Below are positions 1-7,772 of a stretch of 64,000 nucleotides of DNA, piece by piece; positions within the stretch are counted from its first letter, which is position 1; every line of letters starts with the position of its first letter. A program made the position numbers and the translations under genes. Origin of the DNA: CAIWHR01 sp963830485 (GTDB lineage Bacteria; Pseudomonadota; Gammaproteobacteria; Burkholderiales; Casimicrobiaceae). The notes below the pieces were generated by a model. The model was not told the DNA's origin. It searched no databases and saw only the letters and a list, made by a program, of their open reading frames with translations. The stretch spans positions 62,001 to 126,000 of the forward strand of contig CAWHNE010000006.1 in NCBI GenBank assembly GCA_963830485.1, in the 5' to 3' direction.

Positions 1-2986
1 CTGGCGCTCGTAATCGGCAGCGAGTTCACGCTCACCGACGGCATGAAGCTCGTGCTGCTCGCGACCGACCGCGCGAGCTATGGCAACCTCGCGCAGCTCA
101 TCACGCGCGGACGACGGCAGGCGAAGAAAGGCACCTACGCGCTCGCGCGCGACGACGTCCCGCCCCTCGCCGGCGGCCTGCTTGCGCTGTGGGTGCCGCC
201 GGGCGACGGGCGCCGGCGGGAAGGCGTCGACATCGATGCGCCCGCGATGGCGCGTTGGGTCGCCACGACGTTTCCGGATCGGGCGTGGATCGCCGTCGAG
301 CTCTTCGCGCGCGCAGGCGACCGGGCGCGGCTCGCGCGCTGCGCGCGAGCTTTCGCGGGCGAGCGGACTGCCGCAGGTCGCCGCCGGCGACGTCCACATG
401 CACGCCCGCGCGCGGCGTGCGCTGCAGGACACGGTGACCGCGATCCGGATCAAGAAGCCGATCGCCGATTGCGGCCTCGCACTCTTCCCCAACGGCGAGC
501 GGCACCTGCGCTCGCGCGCGCGGCTAGCGACGATCTATCCGTCGGCGCTGCTCGCGGAGAGCGTCGCGATCGCGCGACGCTGCCGCTTTTCGCTCGACGA
601 GCTGCGCTACGAGTACCCCGAGGAGATCGTGCCGCCGGGCGCGACGCCGGCGTCGCACCTGCGCGCGCTGACTGAAGCGGGGCTCGGTCGCCGCTATCCC
701 CACGGCGTTCCAGCGGACGTCCGCGAGCTGGTCGAGCACGAGCTCGCGCTGATCGCGGAGCTCCGCTACGAGCCCTACTTCCTCACCGTCCACGACATCG
801 TCGCGTTCGCGCGCGCGCAGAAGATTCTCTGCCAGGGCCGTGGCTCGGCGGCGAATTCGGCGGTCTGCTACGCGCTCGGCATCACCGAGGTCGATCCGTC
901 GCGGATGAGCATGCTATTCGAGCGCTTCATCAGCCGCGAGCGCAACGAGCCGCCCGACATCGACGTCGACTTCGAGCACCAGCGGCGCGAGGAGGTGATG
1001 CAGTACGTCTACACGAAGTACGGCCGCGACCGCGCGGCGCTGGCGGCGACGCTCATCACCTACCGGCCGCGCAGCGCCGTGCGCGACGTCGGGAAGGCGC
1101 TCGGGCTCGACCTCGCGCAGGTCGACAGGCTCGCGTCGGTGTTCGCGTGGTGGGATGGCCGCGAGGTTGCCGCGCAGCGCATCCGTGAGGCGGGATTCGC
1201 CGCCGACAATCCCGTGATCGAGCGCCTCGTCGCGCTGACCGACGAGCTGATGGGCTTTCCCCGCCACCTGTCGCAACACGTCGGCGGCTTCGTGATCGCG
1301 CGCGACCTGCTCGAGCGGATGGTGCCGGTCGAGAACGCGGCGATGCCGGACCGCACGGTGATCCAGTGGGACAAGGACGACCTCGACGCGCTCGGCCTGC
1401 TCAAGGTCGACTGCTTGGCACTCGGGATGCTCTCGGCGATCCGCCGCTGCCTCGAGATGATCTCGCGCGGGCGCGATGCGCCGCTGACGATGCAGGACAT
1501 TCCCGCCGAGGACCCCGAGGTCTACGCGATGTGCCAGCGCGCCGACACGATCGGCGTGTTCCAGATCGAATCGCGCGCGCAGCAGTCGATGCTGCCGCGG
1601 CTGCGGCCCGCCTGCTTCTACGATCTCGTGATCGAGGTCGCGATCGTGCGCCCCGGCCCGATCCAGGGCGGGATGGTGCATCCGTACCTCAAGCGGCGGC
1701 AGGGCAAGGAGCCCGTCACGTACCCGAGCGACGCGGTGAAGAGCGTGCTCGAGCGCACGCTCGGCGTGCCGATCTTCCAGGAGCAGGTGATGCAGCTCGC
1801 GATCGTCGCGGCAGGCTTTTCACCGGGCGAGGCGGACCATCTGCGGCGCTCGATGGCGGCGTGGCGCAGGAAGGGCGGGCTCGAGAAATTCGAGCAGCGG
1901 TTGATCGACGGCATGGGCGTACGCGGCTACAGCGAGACCTTCGCGCGGCAGATCTACCAGCAGATCCTGGGCTTCGGCGAGTACGGCTTCCCCGAATCGC
2001 ACTCGGCGTCCTTCGCGCTGCTCGTCTACGTGTCGGCGTGGCTCAAGCGCTACCACCCCGCCGCGTTCACCGGCGCGCTCCTGAACTCGCTGCCGATGGG
2101 CTTCTACGGCCCGTCGCAGCTCGTCCAGGATGCGCGCAGGCACGGCGTCGTGGTGCTGCCGCCCGACGTCACGGTGAGCGATTGGGATTGCACGCTCGAG
2201 GAAAATCGTGGACAGACCACGTTTTTCGGCGACGTTTGCAATGGAACCAACCCTCGCTTCGAAAAACGGGGTCTGTCCACGATTTTTTTGCGCCTCGGCC
2301 TGCGGATGATCGCCGGACTGACCGAGGCCGGCGCGCAGCGGCTCGTGGCGGCACGCCGCGAGCGGCCGTTCGACAACGTGACCGATCTCGCGCACCGGGC
2401 CGCGCTCGATCGGCGTGACCTGACCCGTTTGGCCGACGCAGACGCGCTGCGTGCGCTCGCCGGTCATCGTCACGGCGCGGTGTGGGACGTCGCCGGCGTC
2501 GAGCGGCTGCCGCCGCTCCTCGCGGGAAGTACGTTCGACGAAACCGAGGCCGATCTCTCCGCACCGACCGAAGGTCAGGACATCGTCGCCGACTACCGGA
2601 CGCTGTCGCTCACGCTGCGCCGGCATCCGCTCTCGCTCCTGCGCGAGCGGCTGCGGCAGCGGCGCCTCCTGACCGCGGCCGAGGTGGCCGCCGCGCCGCA
2701 CGGCCGCATTGTCCGCACCGCCGGCATCGTCATCGGCCGGCAGCGGCCCGACACCGCGAGCGGCGTCGTGTTCGTGACGCTCGAAGACGAGACCGGCGCG
2801 ACCAACGTGATCGTCTGGCGCGATCTGGGCGATCGCCAGCGCCGCGAGCTCCTGGGCGCGAAGCTTCTCGCCGTGTACGGCAACGTCGAGCGTGAAGGCG
2901 AGGTCGTCCACGTGCAGGCCGGGCGGCTCGTCGACCTATCGCCGCTGTTGGGCTCGCTCGAAACGCGGTCGCGCGATTTTCACTAG
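1..2986 (+). CDS. dnaE2: Error-prone DNA polymerase DnaE2/ImuC, 5' partial, frameshifted
   Basis: C-family polymerase used for translesion synthesis and SOS mutagenesis, normally working with ImuA and ImuB, whose genes would lie upstream of the window. The first bases already encode the PHP domain (ITRGRRQAKKG), so the true start is missing. After the PHP domain (AAGDVHMH) come the palm with GRGSAANSAVCYALG and PDIDVDFEHQRREEV, the fingers with PESHSASFALLVYVSAWLK, a helix-hairpin-helix region and an OB fold. It ends in SRDFH, the usual DnaE2 tail. Reading moves from frame 1 to frame 2 between about 345 and 372, where one extra base (or two lost) is needed; a sequencing indel is the simplest cause. 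At 2202-2286 a palindromic element is inserted in frame just before LRLGLRMIAGL, a junction that is otherwise continuous in the family. Identification is firm. Confidence 0.93.
2202..2286. repeat. In-frame palindromic element inside dnaE2
   Basis: Two 27-base arms (2202-2228 and 2260-2286) are reverse complements with one mismatch and flank a 31-base centre. The plus strand reads as an uninterrupted part of DnaE2, with RGQTTFF in the left arm and EKRGLSTIF in the right. The minus strand is also open and gives RGQTPFF and EKRGLSTIF, so the element encodes nearly the same peptide in either orientation. The peptide does not belong to any DnaE2 domain. It behaves like the protein-embedded palindromic elements known from Rickettsia, but the sequence is different. 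Confidence 0.85.
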
Positions 2987-3054
2987 CGGCCGAACTCTGC
3001 ATCGATCAGATCTGGCGGTGCAGAGGTCGCGCCCGCTGCCCGCCCGCCTTCCGC

Positions 3055-4074
3055 TCAGATCTGCGTCGTCTCGCAGGCGATCGACGGCGCGAGCTTGTCC
3101 TTTGCCACGGCGATCGTCGCGAGGTCGGGCAGCACGACGCCGTTCTTCACCGCCGTGACCTCGGCCAGGATCGAGACCGCGATCTCGGGCGGCGTCCGGC
3201 TGCCGATGTAGAGCCCGATCGGCCCGTGCAAGCGCGCGATCTCATCCTCGCTCACGTCGAGGTCACGCAGGCGCACGCGGCGCTTCGAGTTGTTCGCGCG
3301 CGAGCCGAGCGCGCCGACGTAGAACGCCTTCGACTTGAGCGCCTCCATGAGCGCCATGTCGTCGAGCTTGGGATCGTGCGTGAGCGCGATCACCGCGCAG
3401 CGCTCGTCGAGCTTCATCGCGAGCACCGTGTCGTCGGGCATCGTGGTGACAAGTGGCACGCCGGCGACGTCCCACGTGCCCTCGTACTCGGCGCGCGGGT
3501 CGCAGACCGTCACCTGATAGTCGAGGCCCTGCGCCATCGTCGCGAGGTACTTCGAGAGCTGCGACGCGCCGATGACGAGCATCCGATAGCGCGGGCCGTG
3601 GATCGTCGTCAGCACCTTGCCGTCGAACGCGAGCCCGTCCGTCGCGCGTGCGGGTCCGAGCGTCGCGCGCCCGCTCTCGAGTTCGAGGCGGCGCGAGACG
3701 AGCCGACCGCCCTCGATCGCGTCGAGCAGCGCGCGGATGCCGGAGTCCTGCGCGAGCGGCTCCAGCACGAGCTGGATGGTCCCGCCGCAGGGCAGCCCGA
3801 AGCGACGTGCCTCGTCGGCGGTCACGCCATACGTGACCGAATCGCAGCGCGTCGCCGTCATGCCGTCCGCACGCACCTTGCCGACGATGTCGTCCTCGAT
3901 GCAGCCGCCCGACACCGAGCCCTCGACCTGCCCGTCGTCGCGCACGGCGAGCATCGCGCCCGGCGGCCGCGGCGAGCTGCCCCAGGTCTTCACGACGGTG
4001 ACGAGCAGCACGCGCCGGCCGGCATCCAGCCACTCGGTGCAACGCTTCAGGACTTCGAGGTCGACGCTGTCCAT
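3055..4074 (-). CDS. XdhC/CoxI family molybdenum hydroxylase maturation protein
   Basis: 339 residues. XdhC-type proteins bind the molybdenum cofactor, help to sulfurate it and insert it into xanthine dehydrogenase-type enzymes in the cytoplasm. The N-terminal XdhC/CoxI domain shows VVKTWGSSPRPPGAMLAV and GSVSGGCIEDDIV. The C-terminal Rossmann-like domain includes MLVIGASQLSKYLA and YVGALGSRANNSKRR. It is the last gene of the cox operon, starting 17 bases after coxG stops, which fits delivery of cofactor to the CoxSLM enzyme. Length and both domains are normal for the family. Confidence 0.9.
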   Translation of the reverse strand: MDSVDLEVLKRCTEWLDAGRRVLLVTVVKTWGSSPRPPGAMLAVRDDGQVEGSVSGGCIEDDIVGKVRADGMTATRCDSVTYGVTADEARRFGLPCGGTIQLVLEPLAQDSGIRALLDAIEGGRLVSRRLELESGRATLGPARATDGLAFDGKVLTTIHGPRYRMLVIGASQLSKYLATMAQGLDYQVTVCDPRAEYEGTWDVAGVPLVTTMPDDTVLAMKLDERCAVIALTHDPKLDDMALMEALKSKAFYVGALGSRANNSKRRVRLRDLDVSEDEIARLHGPIGLYIGSRTPPEIAVSILAEVTAVKNGVVLPDLATIAVAKDKLAPSIACETTQI

Positions 4075-4091
4075 GGTCTCGCTCCTTGCGG

Positions 4092-4655
4092 CTATGTGCG
4101 CATCCGCAGCAGCAGGTACGCCAACAGGCCCACTATCAGTGCCAGCGCGATGATCCGGACCCAGGGGCGGCGCGGCGGCGCCGCGGCAGCCACCGGCGCC
4201 ACGCCGACCTTCGCCGCCACGGCGTCGGAAAATCGCCCGAAGAAATCGTCGGCGAGCTTCTGTGCGGCGCCGTCGACGAGCCGCGAACCGATCTGCGCAA
4301 TCTTGCCGCCAACCTGGGCCGTCACCGTATACGACAGCGTCGTCGCGGCACCGTTCTCGGCAGGCGCGAGCGCGACGCGGGCTTCACCCTTGGCAAAGCC
4401 GGCGGCCCCGCCCTGCCCGTCGAACGAGAGCGTGTAGCCGCGTGGTGGATCGATATCGGCGAGCTCCAGCCGTCCTGAGAACTTCGCCGCGACCGGTCCC
4501 ACGCGCGCCGCCAGCGCAATCCGGTAGGCGTTCTCGCCGTCCGGGAGGATCGCTTCGCAGCCCGAGATGCATCCGGTCAGCATCACCGGATCGTTGAGCG
4601 CGTCCCACACCGTGGCCACCGGTGCCGGCACGATCCGCGTGCTCGTCATCTCCAT
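4092..4655 (-). CDS. coxG: CoxG-like SRPBCC protein, membrane anchored
   Basis: 187 residues starting MEMTSTRIV, with its ATG overlapping the end of coxE by 10 bases. The SRPBCC (START-like) fold covers about residues 1-145, including VWDALNDPVMLTGCISGCE, typical of CoxG. After an Ala/Pro linker, the C-terminal segment IIALALIVGLLAYLLL is a membrane anchor. CoxG in Oligotropha-type CO oxidisers tethers CO dehydrogenase to the inner face of the cytoplasmic membrane; the same role is inferred here from the fold, tail and gene neighbours. Confidence 0.88.
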   Translation of the reverse strand: MEMTSTRIVPAPVATVWDALNDPVMLTGCISGCEAILPDGENAYRIALAARVGPVAAKFSGRLELADIDPPRGYTLSFDGQGGAAGFAKGEARVALAPAENGAATTLSYTVTAQVGGKIAQIGSRLVDGAAQKLADDFFGRFSDAVAAKVGVAPVAAAAPPRRPWVRIIALALIVGLLAYLLLRMRT

Positions 4656-5995
4656 GATCGGTGCTCCGGCGTTACTCCGCGTCGCCCGCAGCGGCCCCGC
4701 GGCGGAGGCCGATCCAGCGCGGCCGCGAGGCCGGTCAGGCTTTCGAGGTTGTGCACGGGCAGGAAGTCGTCGACGAACGGCAGCATCGCCTTGATCCCGG
4801 CAGGACGCGCTTCGAAGCCTTCGTAGCGCAAGAGCGGATTCAGCCATACGAGCCGCCGGCAGGACTTGGCGAGCCGCTCGGCCTGCGCGGCGAGCCCCTC
4901 GCCGCCCTCCGCGTCGAGCCCGTCGCTGATCAGCAGCACGACCGCGTTCTGTCCGAGGAGCCGGCGCGACCAGCGCCGGTTGAACTCGCCGAGACAGCTG
5001 CCGATCCGCGTGCCGCCGGCCCAGTCGGCCACCGCAGTCGTCACGCGCGCGAGCGCGACATCGACGTCGCGATGCTTGAGGTGCCGCGTGATGTTGGTGA
5101 GCCGCGTGCCGAACAGCAGCACGTGCACGCGGTCGCGATCGTTGGTGATCGCGTGCAGGAAATGGAGCAGCATCCGCGCGTAGCGGTCCATCGAGCCCGA
5201 GATGTCGCAGAGCACGACGAGCGGCGGCGTGCGCCGCACGCGCTGCCGCCACGCGAGCGGCGCGAGGCGGCCCGCGGCGCCGGTCGCCCGTCGCAGCGTC
5301 GCGCGGAGGTCGACGCGGTGGCCGCGCGAGGCCGGCGTCGTGCGGCGCGTCGGCAGCTCGGGCAGCGGCAGGCGCAGATTGCGCAGCATGCCGCGCACCG
5401 CGGCCAGCTCCTCGGCGGTCATCGTCTCGAAGTCCTTGCGCTGCAGTATCTCGCGCGGCGACATCGTGAACGCGGCGTCGAGCACGATCTCGTCGTCGTC
5501 GGCGCGCGGCAGGTCGAGGGCCGCCGGGGGCAACATCGCCTGCGCGATCCGCGCCGGCAGCTCCGGTTCGGGCGCGGGCTCGCCGCCGCGGCCGAACACG
5601 GTCGGCAGGAGCGACGCGATCAGCTTTTCGAGCAGTTTCGGATTGCGCCAGAACAGATCGAACGCCTGCTCGAACACCGGCAGCTGCTCGTGGCGCGACA
5701 CGAGCACGGCGGCGAGCGCTGCGCGAAAGTCCTCGCGGTTCGCGAGGCCGACGGCGTCGACCGCCTCGAGCGCCGCGAGCGTCCGCGCGGGTCCGACGGG
5801 CAGCCCGGCCGCGCGCAGCACCCGCACGAAATGGACGACGTTCTCGGCGAGGCGCCCCTTCGGCGCGAGCGGGACGGCGCCGGCGAGACGCGCGGTCTCG
5901 ATGCCGGGCGAGCGCCGCCGGGCCGCCCCAAGGCGCTCAGCCCCCTCGGGAGGAGCGGCGCGAAGCGACGCTCGGGGGGGAACATCCCGGGTCAC
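4646..5995 (-). CDS. coxE: CoxE-like von Willebrand A domain protein
   Basis: 449 residues from a GTG that overlaps the coxD stop by four bases (GTGA). The CoxE family works with the CoxD ATPase in maturing the copper/molybdenum or molybdenum active site. The N-terminal region (about 45-250) has ENVVHFVRVLRAAGLPVGP. The VWA domain (about 260-430) carries the MIDAS motif DISGSMDRYARM and the later ISDGLD. The first 25 or so codons lie in a repeat (5915-5987), and no internal ATG fits the conserved start, so the repeat may have supplied a new 5' end. The GTG is preferred for its overlap geometry. Confidence 0.87.
   Translation of the reverse strand: MTRDVPPRASLRAAPPEGAERLGAARRRSPGIETARLAGAVPLAPKGRLAENVVHFVRVLRAAGLPVGPARTLAALEAVDAVGLANREDFRAALAAVLVSRHEQLPVFEQAFDLFWRNPKLLEKLIASLLPTVFGRGGEPAPEPELPARIAQAMLPPAALDLPRADDDEIVLDAAFTMSPREILQRKDFETMTAEELAAVRGMLRNLRLPLPELPTRRTTPASRGHRVDLRATLRRATGAAGRLAPLAWRQRVRRTPPLVVLCDISGSMDRYARMLLHFLHAITNDRDRVHVLLFGTRLTNITRHLKHRDVDVALARVTTAVADWAGGTRIGSCLGEFNRRWSRRLLGQNAVVLLISDGLDAEGGEGLAAQAERLAKSCRRLVWLNPLLRYEGFEARPAGIKAMLPFVDDFLPVHNLESLTGLAAALDRPPPRGRCGRRGVTPEHRSWR
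5915..5987. repeat. GC-rich REP-like repeat at the coxD/coxE junction
   Basis: The plus strand runs GGGCCGCCCCAAGG, then a CCCCCTCGGG block, GGAGCGGCGCGAAGCGACGCTC and a final GGGGGG. The outer C and G tracts and the GGAGCG/CGCTC pair can fold as nested hairpins. The arrangement resembles the abundant intergenic repeats of Burkholderiales (GGGCCGCCCCAA followed by CCCCCTCGGGGGG). Here it lies inside the 5' coding part of coxE. Its copy number cannot be checked from this window. Confidence 0.6.
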
Positions 5996-6906
5996 AGGCG
6001 AATCCCTTCGATCTGCGCCTCCTCGACCAGCCGCGCGGCGACGGCGGGCGTCAGCGCGCCGACGTCGTCCTGGTATTTGAGCAGCACGCCGGCCGTGTCG
6101 GCGACCGTCTGCGGGTCGAGCGCGATGCGATCGAGCGCGACCAGCGCTTCCGCCCAGTCGAGCGTCTCGGCGATGCCGGGCGCCTTGAACAGGTCCATCG
6201 TGCGCAACCGCTGGGTGAACGCGACGATCGAGCGCGCGAGCGACTCGGCGGCGCGCGGGCACTTGCGGCGGACGATCGTGAGCTCGGTCGCGGCGTCGGG
6301 AAAACCGACCCAGTGGTAGAGGCAGCGGCGCTTGATCGCGTCGTGGATCTCGCGCGTGCGGTTCGACGTGACGACGACGACCGGTGGCGTTGCTGCGCGC
6401 ACGGGCCCGAGCTCGGGGATCGTCACCTGGTACTCGGCCAGGACCTCGAGCAGGTACGCCTCGAATGGCTCATCGGTACGGTCGAGCTCGTCGATCAGGA
6501 GGACAGGCGCGATGCCATCGTCGGGCGCGAGCGCTTCGAGCAGCGGGCGCTTCAGCAGGAACTGCGCCGCGAAGATGTCGTGCGTCAGCGCCGCGCGGTC
6601 GACGTTGCCCGTCGATTCGGCGAGCCGGATCTCGATCATCTGCCGCGGGTAGTTCCATTCGTAGACCGCCGAGGCGATGTCGAGCCCTTCGTAGCACTGG
6701 AGCCGGACGAGCTTCCGGTCGAGGCCCGCGGCGAGGACCTTCGCGATCTCGGTCTTGCCGACGCCGGCCTCGCCTTCGAGAAACAGCGGGCGGCCCATTC
6801 GGAGCGCGAGGAAGACGCTGGTCGCGAGCCGCCGGTCCGCAACGTAATCGTGGCGGTCGAGAAGCGCGAGAACGGCGTCGACGGAAGCGGGAAGCGCGGC
6901 AGTCAT
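5992..6906 (-). CDS. coxD: CoxD-like AAA+ ATPase of the MoxR family
   Basis: 304 residues. CoxD is a MoxR-type AAA+ chaperone needed to assemble the active site of CO dehydrogenase. Walker A is FLEGEAGVGKTEIAK (about residues 36-50), Walker B LLIDELDRTDEPFEAYLLE, and sensor 1 VVVVTSNRTREIHDAIKRR; the pore-proximal segment contains RLQCYEGLDIASAVYEWNY. It starts 62 bases after coxM and overlaps coxE by four bases, so the D/E pair is translationally coupled. Length is normal and no frameshift is seen. Confidence 0.92.
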   Translation of the reverse strand: MTAALPASVDAVLALLDRHDYVADRRLATSVFLALRMGRPLFLEGEAGVGKTEIAKVLAAGLDRKLVRLQCYEGLDIASAVYEWNYPRQMIEIRLAESTGNVDRAALTHDIFAAQFLLKRPLLEALAPDDGIAPVLLIDELDRTDEPFEAYLLEVLAEYQVTIPELGPVRAATPPVVVVTSNRTREIHDAIKRRCLYHWVGFPDAATELTIVRRKCPRAAESLARSIVAFTQRLRTMDLFKAPGIAETLDWAEALVALDRIALDPQTVADTAGVLLKYQDDVGALTPAVAARLVEEAQIEGIRL

Positions 6907-6968
6907 CCGGCGAAAAAATCGGGCGGCACCCGGCAGGCGCCACCCGACAGCATAGCAAAACCTGTCAC

Positions 6969-7760
6969 TCAGCCGGCGGCGGCGACCGCGCGCGCAGCCA
7001 TCACCGCGACCAGGTGGGCGCGGTACTCGGGCGAGCCGTGCAGGTCGTTGCTCAGGCCCTTCGCGTCGATCTTCACTGCGCGCGCTGCTTCCATCGTGAA
7101 GGACTTGCCGAGCGCATCCTCGAGCGGCTTCGAGCGGAACACCGCCGGCGCGGCGCCGGTGACCGCGACCCGAACTCCGCTGCCCGTCTGCGCGACGAAC
7201 ACGCCGGTCAGCGCGAAGCGCGACGCGGGATTCGGAAACTTCGCGTAGCCGGCCTTCTTCGGAATCGGAAAGCTGACGGCCGTGATCACCTCGTCGCCGG
7301 CGAGCGCCGTCTCGTACATGCCCTTGAAGAAATCGTCGGCGGCGATCTTGCGCTTGTTCGTTTGCACCGTAGCGCCGAGGCCGAGCACCGCCGCGGGCCA
7401 GTCCGCCGCCGGGTCGTTGTGCGCGATCGAGCCGCCCAGCGTGCCCATGTTGCGCACCTGCCGGTCGCCAATGCCCTGCGCCAGCGCCGCTAGGACCGGG
7501 ATCGCACCCTTGACGGTCGGTGACACCGCGACCTCCGCGTGGCGCGTCATCGCGCCGATGACGATCGCGTCGCCTTCCTTGCGGATGCCCTTGAGCTCCG
7601 CGATGCCCGAAAGGTCGACGAGCGTCCCCGGCTGCGACAGGCGCAGCTTCATCGCGCCGATCAGGCTCTGGCCGCCGGCCAGCGCCCGCCCGCCCGACTT
7701 GGCGAGGGCTGCCGCGGCGTCCGCCACCGTCTTCGCCCGCGTGAGTTCGAATGCGTACAT
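6969..7760 (-). CDS. coxM: CoxM-like FAD-binding subunit of a molybdenum hydroxylase
   Basis: 263 residues. This is the flavoprotein (medium) subunit that takes electrons from the 2Fe-2S subunit. Visible FAD-binding motifs are AGGQSLIGAMKLRLSQP near residue 28 and TLGGSIAHNDPAADWPA near residue 105. The C-terminal CO dehydrogenase flavoprotein domain follows from about residue 165. The gene begins 12 bases after coxL stops. AGGQSL where form I enzymes usually have AGGHSL agrees with a form II type enzyme. Confidence 0.92.
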   Translation of the reverse strand: MYAFELTRAKTVADAAAALAKSGGRALAGGQSLIGAMKLRLSQPGTLVDLSGIAELKGIRKEGDAIVIGAMTRHAEVAVSPTVKGAIPVLAALAQGIGDRQVRNMGTLGGSIAHNDPAADWPAAVLGLGATVQTNKRKIAADDFFKGMYETALAGDEVITAVSFPIPKKAGYAKFPNPASRFALTGVFVAQTGSGVRVAVTGAAPAVFRSKPLEDALGKSFTMEAARAVKIDAKGLSNDLHGSPEYRAHLVAVMAARAVAAAG

Positions 7761-7772
7761 GAGGATCTCCTA

